Assembly: GCA_016839845.1 (NCBI GenBank)
Contig: JAEOTL010000377.1
Location: forward strand, 1-10,884
Length of the DNA: 10,884 nucleotides
Origin: Promethearchaeota archaeon
GTDB taxonomy: Archaea > Asgardarchaeota > Lokiarchaeia > Sigynarchaeales > SOKP01
Reading direction: 5' to 3'
Shown: positions 1 through 5,704 of the stretch, piece by piece
How positions within the stretch are numbered: the stretch's first letter is position 1
How the letters are laid out: every line of letters begins with the position of its first letter
The notes under the pieces: generated by a model
Databases searched by the model: none
What the model was told of the DNA's origin: nothing
The model's input: the letters and a program-made list of their open reading frames with translations, nothing else
Position numbers and translations under genes: made by a program

Positions 1-2
1 AT

Positions 3-143
3 ATTCAGGAGAAAATAGAGGTTTTAGAAAGACAGGGGATTAAAAAGTATTTTATGACCCAAGAGGAAATCAACTCTGCAACAGAAAAACTTCAGAAGTA
101 TACGGCGTTAAGAACATGTGAAGCATGGATAAAATTTACCTAA
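3..143 (+). CDS. C-terminal end of an unidentified protein (5' truncated)
   Basis: An open frame enters from the left edge and runs 46 codons to a TAA at 141-143. The visible residues are polar and charged (Glu, Lys and Gln rich, for example EKIEVLERQGIKKY), consistent with one or two helices, and end in AWIKFT. No motif identifies the family. The next gene on the same strand starts one base after the stop, which suggests co-transcription. Reading frame, lack of stops and tight junction support a real gene end, but the stretch is short and its function cannot be stated. Confidence 0.5.
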   Translation: MQEKIEVLERQGIKKYFMTQEEINSATEKLQKYTALRTCEAWIKFT

Positions 144-144
144 A

Positions 145-315
145 ATGAAACCTTTTCTACGCTCATTAATAATGATTGAGAGATGTAATACCTGTGGAAT
201 GCTACGATCATCTAAAGATTTAGTACTACTAGAAGATAGTACCTATATGTGTTTTTCGTGTTGGAATGCTTATAACCTAAAGGAAAGAGAAAGATATGAG
301 AATGAATCAATATGA
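145..315 (+). CDS. Small zinc-ribbon-like protein, 56 residues
   Basis: This short frame encodes two CxxC knuckles: CNTC at residues 14-17 and CFSC at 36-39, separated by 18 residues, the layout of a minimal zinc ribbon. The first knuckle is followed by Gly, as in many ribbons (CxxCG). A charged C-terminal tail (KERERYENE) follows the second pair. The start is uncertain: ATG at 145 lies one base after the preceding stop, while an in-frame ATG at 172 would give a 47-residue form that keeps all four cysteines. No clear ribosome binding site precedes either, so coupling to the upstream gene is plausible. Such proteins often bind nucleic acid or protein partners; nothing here shows which. Confidence 0.6.
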   Translation: MKPFLRSLIMIERCNTCGMLRSSKDLVLLEDSTYMCFSCWNAYNLKERERYENESI

Positions 316-519
316 GCAAAGGTAGGTATACTTCTCAAGATTAAACTTCTTAATTTTGATATCAGATTCATTCTCCTTTTTCGGAATCAAAGGCATTTTG
401 ATAACAATCTTATACTTCTCTAAATAGAAGTTATTATAAAAAACGTTCTTAAATTTATCCCAATCAATGAATTTTCGTAATTCAACGACGTTATTTTCTA
501 CAGCTGGGACTGTCGACAT
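307..519 (-). CDS. Possible small hypothetical protein, 70 residues
   Basis: A minus-strand frame starts at an ATG (517-519) and encodes a Lys/Asn/Phe/Tyr-rich polypeptide without a recognisable domain. Its last three codons overlap the end of the convergent zinc-ribbon gene (307-315). Composition is protein-like: alternating hydrophobic and charged residues (KFIDWDKFKNVFYNNFYLEKYKI is one such stretch, residues 16-38). There is no convincing ribosome binding site, and the upstream AT-rich sequence gives only weak TATA-like matches. It could be real, but in DNA this AT-rich a 70-codon frame can arise by chance. Confidence 0.35.
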   Translation of the reverse strand: MSTVPAVENNVVELRKFIDWDKFKNVFYNNFYLEKYKIVIKMPLIPKKENESDIKIKKFNLEKYTYLCSY

Positions 520-867
520 AATTTTACAATCTTTCTATTATCAATTATACCTAAATAAACAAATGTTGCATATCTTGCGCACTTACTATAAAATGATGCC
601 CTAAATCACATGAAATTCTTGAATAGAGAATTCCCGTTTAAAGTCGCTTAACGCCAGTATCATCTATATTATAGGAAAAAGTATATTTAAATGTTACTTT
701 AGAGTGATTTAAGACTTTTTGCTCCTATTCTTAATAATTAAAGCTCTCTATATGCAAATAATTTGAATAGTAGCCCATTAATAGTAGGTTATGTTATAAA
801 AGATTTTTATGAAAATGAATTTTCATTAATAATTAAGTAAAGGTTTCATTTTATTCAATTAGTAATT
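520..867. other. Non-coding region ahead of the 868 gene
   Basis: About 350 AT-rich bases with no frame worth calling. They hold a small odd-centred inverted repeat, CTATATTATAG (664-674), a TATA-like GTATATTTAAA near 680-690, two direct copies of ATAGTAG 14 bases apart (767-773 and 781-787), and the TATA box plus palindrome described separately. No tRNA or other structured RNA is apparent. The most likely role is promoter and regulatory DNA for the rightward gene, plus upstream sequence for the doubtful leftward frame. Confidence 0.5.
794..826 (+). promoter_or_regulatory. TATA box with palindromic candidate operator
   Basis: TTATAAAAG at 794-802 resembles an archaeal TATA box. With the usual spacing of about 25 bases, transcription would start near 823, leaving a leader of about 45 bases before the ATG at 868. 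Between the two lies ATGAAAATGAATTTTCAT (809-826), two perfect 8-base arms around a 2-base centre. A palindrome between TATA and start site is a standard place for an archaeal repressor to block polymerase. No regulator is identified and the site is a prediction. Confidence 0.45.
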
Positions 868-1338
868 ATGCAGTCTACGAATCCAAAGGAATTGAAAAAA
901 TTCATTGAAGAGAAGATTATCAAAAACGCGAAAAAAATTAGAGGGAAACACTCACCAATTGCAGAAATTGTTGATAGAAAGGTTCAATCTTTACCAGTCA
1001 AATTTATCTATGATTTGCAGGGAATTCTAGACCACTTTTATTTAATAGGTGTAGAAAATTATTCCAAACGACCCAAAATAAGGTATTTTTTAGCAGTTTC
1101 CCTTGCGAACAGTAGCTCTGATTTATTAGTTAGTTTTGCAAAAGATTATGCGGTTAAAAATCAGCTAAAACTCCTTCAATATTGTATTTTTCTAAAAACT
1201 CTACGTGTTCAATTACTTTCACTGAAAGAACTTCTCAATATTGATGAGTTTAGAAACATTGTTGATACTTTAAAGATGTTCAGAACGCAATTTCGAGAAA
1301 CCCTAGAGAAATTCAGGAATCTTCTTCAAGATGAATAA
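868..1338 (+). CDS. All-helical hypothetical protein, 156 residues
   Basis: I do not recognise the family. The protein appears entirely helical and soluble: a Lys-rich N-terminal helix (residues 7-26), a loop HSPIAEI, then long amphipathic helices (roughly 44-62, 70-93, 96-122 and 126-154), ending in an acidic tail. There is one Cys, and no metal-binding motif, signal peptide or membrane span. The ATG at 868 follows a TATA box and palindrome (794-826) and has no strong ribosome binding site. Pyruvate kinase begins 64 bases downstream on the same strand, but that gene has its own TATA-like box and a T-run intervenes, so a joint transcript is uncertain. A small helical adaptor or regulator is possible but unsupported. 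Confidence 0.7.
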   Translation: MQSTNPKELKKFIEEKIIKNAKKIRGKHSPIAEIVDRKVQSLPVKFIYDLQGILDHFYLIGVENYSKRPKIRYFLAVSLANSSSDLLVSFAKDYAVKNQLKLLQYCIFLKTLRVQLLSLKELLNIDEFRNIVDTLKMFRTQFRETLEKFRNLLQDE

Positions 1339-1357
1339 TTATTAAGGATTCGCACAA

Positions 1358-1395
1358 TTATAATATTAATTACGTTTTTTTGTAATCAAGAAGGT
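1358..1395 (+). promoter_or_regulatory. Pyruvate kinase promoter and ribosome binding site
   Basis: TTATAATATTA at 1358-1368 is TATA-like and would place the start of transcription near 1388. A run of seven T (1375-1381) lies between and may also end the transcript of the gene upstream. AAGGT at 1391-1395, seven bases before the ATG at 1403, fits the ribosome binding site. It supports that ATG over an ATG at 1395 that is out of frame with the enzyme. Confidence 0.45.
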
Positions 1396-1402
1396 ATGGA
1401 AA

Positions 1403-2863
1403 ATGTCCCTAAGAGAGAATACAGTTAAGATTGTAAGTACCCTTGGTCCTGCCTCCAGTTCTAAACCAATGCTAAAGAAATTAATTGAGGCTGGAGTTGA
1501 TATATTTCGGTTGAACTTTTCGCATGGTGAACATTCTGAAAAGCGAGCTTTAGTAAAGAAAATTCGATCAGTTGATGAATATATAGGGATTTTAGCAGAT
1601 ATTCAAGGTCCTAAAATAAGATTAGGGACTTTTAAGGATGATAATAGTTACAATTTGAATATTGGGCAAGAAGTTAAGGTGTTTGAAAAAGATATTGTTG
1701 GTGATCAGGAGCAGTTTTCAATCCCACTGGAGGGCTTTATCAAGTCTATGAGAGTAGGAACTTTCTTTTTTGTAAATGATGGGATTATTAAGATTCAGGT
1801 TAAAAGTAAAGCAGAGGATCACATCGTAGGTGAAGTGCTTGCGGGTGGAACAATAAGCAACCGCAAAGGAGTAAACATTCCATCAGGAGAATTAAAGCAA
1901 AGAGTTCCCACTGAAAAAGATATTAAAGATTTGCAATTAATTGCTGAATTAGACCCTGAATATTGTGCTATTTCTTTTGTGTCTGATGGAAGTGATGTCC
2001 TTCATGTCAAAAAAATCCTTGAGAATTATGGGAATCACAATATTAAATTGATCTCTAAAATAGAACGCCCCATAGCATTAGTTAATTTTGATAAAATCTT
2101 AAATGTCTCCGATGGCATCATGGTAGCACGAGGAGATCTCGGTGTAGAAATAGATCCCGATAAAGTTCCTTTAGTACAAAAAGATATGATCTATAAATGC
2201 AATAAAGAAGGAAAACCAGTTATAGTCGCAACCCAAATGCTAGAATCCATGATAAATGCTCCTATTCCTACCCGTGCTGAAGCAAATGATGTCTTTAATG
2301 CAGTATTTGACGGGAGTGATGCTGTAATGCTCTCAGGGGAAACCGCCGTAGGGAAGTATCCTATTAATACAGTACAATTTATGAATCAGATAGCGAAAAC
2401 CGCAACTGAAAATATGCCAAAGAGGGCACCAGATGTTTATGATTCTGAAAGACTGACTCATACACAAACTTTGGGTCATGCTATACACTCTCTCGCAGCA
2501 GAAATGCAAGAATTGAATTTTAGAGGAAAGATTCTCGTGATTACCAGGGAAGGGTATGGAGCGAGGATGATCGCTAAATTTAGGCCCCCACTTCCAATTA
2601 TTGCAATTACTCCCTCCCTCAGAACAGCACGGGAGCTAGGTCTTATATGGGGAGTTCAACCTTTACATATTGATAATATAGATTTCTTCAACGTGGATGC
2701 TGAAACGATCATAGAACAAGCTGTAAAAAATGCGGTTGACATCAAATTGCTTGATGAAAATGAGCATGTTATAATTTTATTAGTGTCGCGGAAATTTGAA
2801 AGACGAGGGAATTTAGTGGGATTCTATTATGTCGGGGAAATTCTTGAGTCTGAAACAAAGTAA
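1403..2863 (+). CDS. pyk: Pyruvate kinase
   Basis: Catalyses the last step of glycolysis, phosphoenolpyruvate + ADP to pyruvate + ATP, in the cytoplasm. The 486 residues cover the usual A, B and C domains. Visible hallmarks are TLGPAS (13-18), FRLNFSHG (35-42) with the substrate Arg36 and cation ligands Asn38 and Ser40, ADIQGPKIRLG (65-75) with Asp66, GVNIPS (156-161) closing the B domain, SKIERP (218-223) with catalytic Lys219 and metal ligand Glu221, ARGDLGVE (242-249) with metal ligand Asp245, ATQMLESM (276-283) with Thr277, PTRAEANDV (289-297) and MLSGETAVG (309-317). The C-terminal domain follows from about 350. By eye, Glu103 aligns with the Glu117-type residue of potassium-dependent enzymes (inference). 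There is no extra C-terminal PEP-utiliser domain as in some Bacillus enzymes. Expressed from its own promoter just upstream. Confidence 0.97.
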   Translation: MSLRENTVKIVSTLGPASSSKPMLKKLIEAGVDIFRLNFSHGEHSEKRALVKKIRSVDEYIGILADIQGPKIRLGTFKDDNSYNLNIGQEVKVFEKDIVGDQEQFSIPLEGFIKSMRVGTFFFVNDGIIKIQVKSKAEDHIVGEVLAGGTISNRKGVNIPSGELKQRVPTEKDIKDLQLIAELDPEYCAISFVSDGSDVLHVKKILENYGNHNIKLISKIERPIALVNFDKILNVSDGIMVARGDLGVEIDPDKVPLVQKDMIYKCNKEGKPVIVATQMLESMINAPIPTRAEANDVFNAVFDGSDAVMLSGETAVGKYPINTVQFMNQIAKTATENMPKRAPDVYDSERLTHTQTLGHAIHSLAAEMQELNFRGKILVITREGYGARMIAKFRPPLPIIAITPSLRTARELGLIWGVQPLHIDNIDFFNVDAETIIEQAVKNAVDIKLLDENEHVIILLVSRKFERRGNLVGFYYVGEILESETK

Positions 2864-2903
2864 AAGATTTAGAAATGCCATACTTTGTTTTTCGATTATT
2901 TTC

Positions 2904-3030
2904 TACCTAATAAGAATAGGTAAATGTACATAACAGTTAAATACATGAATTTTCATATTTATAAGTTAAAGACCATTACTTTTAAAACAATAACGATATA
3001 TTTTAACCTAATTAAAACAAAAGATTGAGG
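2904..3030 (+). promoter_or_regulatory. Promoter region of the small membrane protein
   Basis: After the pyruvate kinase gene there is a weak inverted repeat TACCTA-N7-TAGGTA (2904-2922), then ATGAATTTTCAT (2945-2956), the same 12 bases found in the palindrome at 815-826. Two TATA-like elements follow: TATTTATAAG near 2956-2965 and ATATATTTTAA at 2996-3006. The second would give a leader of about 10 bases, the first about 55. GAGG at 3027-3030, eight bases ahead of ATG 3039, is the likely ribosome binding site. Confidence 0.4.
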
Positions 3031-3038
3031 AAAAATTT

Positions 3039-3464
3039 ATGAGCGAAGAATGGAAGCATGCGAAGTGGGTATCAGGTCTTGGAGCATGGGCCTGGCTGAT
3101 AGGATTAGTTGCGGGAGTAGGTTACCTTATATGGGGGATAGTTAGAATTAGTGCAGTTAGCGCACTTCTCATTTTTGGTTTCGGTATTGTAGCTGGACCC
3201 TTCATTTGGGCAATTATAGGGGGAATCGTAGCAATTATCATATCGCTTTTCATTATCCGACCAAAATTCTCAAAAAGATGTGCCGAGAAAGATTGGGATA
3301 CGCTTCTTAACTGGGTTATGTCAGACGGTTTCCGTTTTCCATGGATGCTGTTTTGGGGAATCATGTTACACATCTTTGGTTGGTATTGGGGCGGCTTAGC
3401 TGTAACAATCCCCTCATTAGTTTTGATCTTTGCAGGTCCTACGAAATTCGAATGGAAAAAATAG
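3039..3464 (+). CDS. Small multi-pass membrane protein, 141 residues
   Basis: An integral membrane protein of no family I recognise. Hydrophobic segments lie at about residues 13-35, 38-73 (long enough for two spans with a Gly-Pro turn near 53-54) and 100-133 (again possibly two spans). They are unusually rich in Trp and Gly (WAWLIG, FIWAIIGG, GWYWGG). The central cytosolic-looking loop (74-98) carries basic residues (RPKFSKR) followed by an acidic/aromatic part (EKDWDTLLNW) that may form an amphipathic helix. The N-terminus (MSEEWKHAKW) is hydrophilic with no signal peptide. The ATG is supported by GAGG eight bases upstream. It stands alone, with a promoter before it and a strong T-rich terminator behind it. 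Function unknown. Confidence 0.75.
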   Translation: MSEEWKHAKWVSGLGAWAWLIGLVAGVGYLIWGIVRISAVSALLIFGFGIVAGPFIWAIIGGIVAIIISLFIIRPKFSKRCAEKDWDTLLNWVMSDGFRFPWMLFWGIMLHIFGWYWGGLAVTIPSLVLIFAGPTKFEWKK

Positions 3465-3485
3465 ATGTTAGAATTCTAATTTAAA

Positions 3486-3507
3486 TTTTTTTTTCTTTAC
3501 TTTTTTT
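3486..3507 (+). terminator. T-rich archaeal terminator
   Basis: A run of nine T (3486-3494), a short CTTTAC break and a run of seven T (3501-3507) lie 20 bases beyond the stop codon of the membrane protein. Archaeal RNA polymerase terminates at such T-tracts without a hairpin, and no hairpin is seen. Confidence 0.6.
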
Positions 3508-3535
3508 GTCAATAAATTAGGAGCCTTCTAACCTA

Positions 3536-3544
3536 TTTATATAA
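3536..3544 (+). promoter_or_regulatory. TATA box
   Basis: TTTATATAA closely matches the archaeal TATA consensus. The predicted start of transcription near 3565 leaves a leader of about 25 bases before ATG 3590. No ribosome binding site is evident. Confidence 0.5.
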
Positions 3545-3589
3545 TCATGAATCTTTAGTCCATACTACTACGTTTAACATTTCTTGAAA

Positions 3590-3997
3590 ATGTATAATAC
3601 TTTAAAAACCCACGATAAGAAGATTTACACTGGGATGCAGATAGGGGGCACCCATCATTGGAGTTATACTAAAGGTAAATGGTTTGAAACTAAAAAAGCT
3701 CCTGATCAATGGAGTTTCAAGTTTGAGAGTTTGAAAACAAGAATCAACCCTGCCCCTGTTAATACCGGAGCTAGTATTAAAACCCAATATCATTGGTATA
3801 TCCTCGCAGATCAAATCGCTACTAAGATCGATGCAAATTCATATATCACTTCAATGAAGGGGATTAAATTCAAGATTGGGCACAAACGTCCATATTGGAG
3901 AACATTTAGCTATAATTATCCCGAACAGAGTTCTTATAAAGAACGTATCATAAAGATTCTCGAAGATACCTTAAACAATCTTAAAAATAGTAGTTAG
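3590..3997 (+). CDS. Hypothetical Trp/Tyr/His-rich protein, 135 residues
   Basis: I do not recognise the family. The N-terminal half has THDKKIYTGMQIGGTHHW, which looks like a beta hairpin, then a Lys/Trp-rich stretch (KGKWFETKKAPDQWSF). The middle has QYHWYILADQIATKIDANSY and the strongly basic KIGHKRPYWRTFSY; the end is one amphipathic helix. The density of His, Trp, Tyr and Arg looks like a folded binding or catalytic surface rather than a random frame. There is no signal peptide or membrane span, so it is probably cytosolic. The frame also opens at a TTG at 3584, two codons earlier; I chose ATG 3590 because it is the stronger codon. The stop lies 7 bases from that of the convergent gene. 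Confidence 0.7.
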   Translation: MYNTLKTHDKKIYTGMQIGGTHHWSYTKGKWFETKKAPDQWSFKFESLKTRINPAPVNTGASIKTQYHWYILADQIATKIDANSYITSMKGIKFKIGHKRPYWRTFSYNYPEQSSYKERIIKILEDTLNNLKNSS

Positions 3998-4004
3998 CTT
4001 TTTA
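3998..4004 (+). terminator. Short T-run between convergent genes
   Basis: A five-T run (3999-4003) immediately follows the stop of the rightward gene and precedes the end of the leftward one. It may end the rightward transcript, but it is short and the next gene's stop lies within it on the other strand. Confidence 0.25.
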
Positions 4005-4202
4005 TTAATAATACTGAAACTCGTCTTCATCAATTTTGGGCTGATATTTTATTTTAAAGGAATAACAATGACAGCAAAAAAATTCAACATAATCACTTTC
4101 CCATAGTAAGGTTGAATCTTCCCTCTCATTTTCTCCTACATTTTTAATAAAACTTTCAAAATCCAGTATTTTTCGGCATCTAAAACATTGACGCTCTTTC
4201 AA
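4005..4202 (-). CDS. Small CxxC zinc-binding-type protein, 65 residues
   Basis: Two cysteine pairs, CFRC at residues 6-9 and CCHC at 43-46 (Cys43 and Cys46 as the CxxC pair, Cys44 extra), frame a charged 33-residue loop, the layout of a small zinc ribbon. The tail is acidic and aromatic (DEDEFQYY). The frame begins at TTG (4200-4202), with a GAG about six bases upstream as a weak ribosome binding site; no in-frame ATG or GTG lies before it. It sits 35 bases behind the nitroreductase gene on the same strand, but a nine-T run lies between them, so it may be expressed only by read-through. Partner or target unknown. It shows no obvious similarity to the small CxxC protein at 145-315 beyond the cysteine layout. 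Confidence 0.6.
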   Translation of the reverse strand: MKERQCFRCRKILDFESFIKNVGENEREDSTLLWESDYVEFFCCHCYSFKIKYQPKIDEDEFQYY

Positions 4203-4226
4203 AAGTATCTCAACTATAATGAAAAT

Positions 4227-4235
4227 AAAAAAAAA
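4227..4235 (-). terminator. Nine-T terminator behind the nitroreductase gene
   Basis: Nine consecutive A on the plus strand are a T9 tract on the transcribed minus strand, three bases past the nitroreductase stop. It is a typical hairpin-free archaeal terminator and would also reduce expression of the small CxxC gene that follows. Confidence 0.5.
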
Positions 4236-4237
4236 TA

Positions 4238-4753
4238 TTAGAATTGTTCATAGTGAACAATTTTTTCTAAGGATTTTCGATCGGTGATCTCCTCTTTAGA
4301 TTTTACTGAATAGCCTAAAGGTGTCAAACCCATAACTCGATATTCGTCGGGTATTTCTAGTGCTTCTTTCAGCTTTCTCTCGTTAAACCATCCAATCCAG
4401 CACGTTGCTAATCCTTCTGCAGTTGCAGCTAATATCAAATGTTCAAAACAAATTCCAAAATCTACACCGTAATACTTTTCCCCATTTGAATTGGCACCAG
4501 AGCCTTTTTCGGATATAACTCCTACTATAAACATAGGTGCTTCAGCAAACTTTTGCATTTGCCCTACTGCTTGCCACACTGCTTTTACATTAGCAGGATC
4601 TTGGACTACGATATAATGAACACCCTGCATGTTTGCCCATGTTGGTGCTAACCGTGCGGCATTCAAAACCCTGTCAACTTTTTCTTTTTCAGGTAGATCC
4701 GACTTAAACACTCGGAAACTCCGTCTCATTTTAACTACGTCATAAAAATCCAT
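4238..4753 (-). CDS. Nitroreductase-family FMN oxidoreductase, 171 residues
   Basis: A short nitroreductase-fold flavoprotein, expected to bind FMN as a homodimer and use NAD(P)H or another donor; the substrate is not evident. Family marks are the N-terminal MRRSFRVF (9-16) whose Arg residues contact the FMN phosphate, APTWANMQ (36-43) matching the usual APSxxNxQ motif, APMFIVGV (72-79), the helix around DFGICFEHLILAATAEGL (98-115), ATCWIGWFN (116-124) and LTPLGYS (143-149). The usual Gln-Pro-Trp after the Asn is replaced by Gln-Gly-Val-His (43-46), hinting at different specificity from the second nitroreductase here. The ATG at 4753 has GAGAGAG about eight bases upstream. About 170 residues is the usual size of the short subfamily. 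Confidence 0.9.
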   Translation of the reverse strand: MDFYDVVKMRRSFRVFKSDLPEKEKVDRVLNAARLAPTWANMQGVHYIVVQDPANVKAVWQAVGQMQKFAEAPMFIVGVISEKGSGANSNGEKYYGVDFGICFEHLILAATAEGLATCWIGWFNERKLKEALEIPDEYRVMGLTPLGYSVKSKEEITDRKSLEKIVHYEQF

Positions 4754-4843
4754 AACAATCTCTCTCGTTAATGTTGTATGTAAGTGATAAGGTTAGGAAT
4801 ACAAGAATTTTTAATGTTTTCATAAGAATTTATTAATAGATAT

Positions 4844-5650
4844 TTAATCATCAATCATTCTTTTATGTCCCTGCGGACATTCCCCATACGTAGCATCATA
4901 AAATCCGTCATCATATTCTACTTTTGCATTATAATGCTCCCAACAATAGATCTTATCACACTCAGGGCAATAAGCATCTAACCCTTCATAGAAACGCCTT
5001 TTCATGAATTCATGGGACCCTAATAAGCTTTTTTGCTCTAATATTCCAAATAAAACTTCCGCGAGTTCGATGTTTAATGATGTTCCATGAGTTATTCCTT
5101 TAAAGACCAAAGATTCAACATCATCGAACTGTCCATATCCGATTTTGAATACAACCGCAACTTTACCACAGACGGAGCAAGGTAAATGATACTCCAAGTC
5201 AGAGATTTTGATAACCCTTTCTGAAGGGGATTTTAATTCATTTTCTGGTAGCAGTTTCCTATACACAATCCAGAATGCATCCCAACATTCATTAAAGACG
5301 ACTTCATTATTTTCGATAAGTTTTGATGATTTTTTGCCTTCAAAAATATTTAACTGGCTAATGATTTTAGTTAAGAGACTTCTAGCATTATATAGAAATA
5401 GCTTAGATTTTTCCAGACTCCCTACTTTTAAATCTTCGGTAGTAGTTCTTAGCATTTCCCAGGCGGAAACCACATTATAATAATATCCCTTAACATCTGA
5501 TATCCATATACTTCTAGTACTTTCATCCAGTTTCTTAAGATTCTCTAAGTAATTGATTATAGAATCCTTAATATCTTCAAGAGGTTGAATATAAACTCGA
5601 ATATCCCAAACCTCTTCAACAACATTTTTACTTGATTTTTTTCCTTTCAT
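4844..5650 (-). CDS. Two-domain zinc protein with helical N-terminus, 268 residues
   Basis: Family not recognised. Residues 1-10 are basic. About 11-145 look helical (amphipathic helices around 24-42, 52-76, 79-103 and 113-133). The C-terminal part carries eight possible zinc ligands: Cys158 and Cys161 (CSVCGK), Cys228, Cys231, Cys236 and His239 (CPECDKIYCWEH), and Cys258 and His262 (CPQGHKR), enough for two sites. The C-x2-C-x4-C-x2-H order resembles AN1 or B-box type cross-brace fingers, but the 66-residue insert after the first pair does not fit them well. The end, an acidic/aromatic YDDGFYDATYG loop and GHKRMIDD, looks strongly constrained. The cytosolic protein is divergent from the threonine dehydratase gene, with only 54 bases between starts. 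Role unknown. Confidence 0.75.
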   Translation of the reverse strand: MKGKKSSKNVVEEVWDIRVYIQPLEDIKDSIINYLENLKKLDESTRSIWISDVKGYYYNVVSAWEMLRTTTEDLKVGSLEKSKLFLYNARSLLTKIISQLNIFEGKKSSKLIENNEVVFNECWDAFWIVYRKLLPENELKSPSERVIKISDLEYHLPCSVCGKVAVVFKIGYGQFDDVESLVFKGITHGTSLNIELAEVLFGILEQKSLLGSHEFMKRRFYEGLDAYCPECDKIYCWEHYNAKVEYDDGFYDATYGECPQGHKRMIDD

Positions 5651-5704
5651 AGTGCAAAGAGATCATATATTAAATTTTAATAAGTCTTTATTTTAATTGT
5701 CTCG
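5651..5704. promoter_or_regulatory. Compact divergent promoter
   Basis: Only 54 bases separate the start of the leftward zinc-protein gene from that of the rightward dehydratase. A single AT-rich core near 5664-5680 (ATATATTAAATTTTAATA) reads as a TATA box on both strands: TATATTAA rightward and TTTAATATATG leftward. Spacing predicts a very short or absent leader on both sides, and neither gene has a clear ribosome binding site. This suggests leaderless or near-leaderless transcripts from a shared promoter. Confidence 0.45.

Noticed and set aside
3122..3373. Minus-strand frame opposite the small membrane protein
   Set aside because: It lies wholly inside a gene with better protein character, promoter, ribosome binding site and terminator, and has no motif.
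5208..5480. Plus-strand frame opposite the zinc-protein gene
   Set aside because: Low-complexity Ser/Leu/Phe product mirroring the real gene, with no promoter or ribosome binding site.
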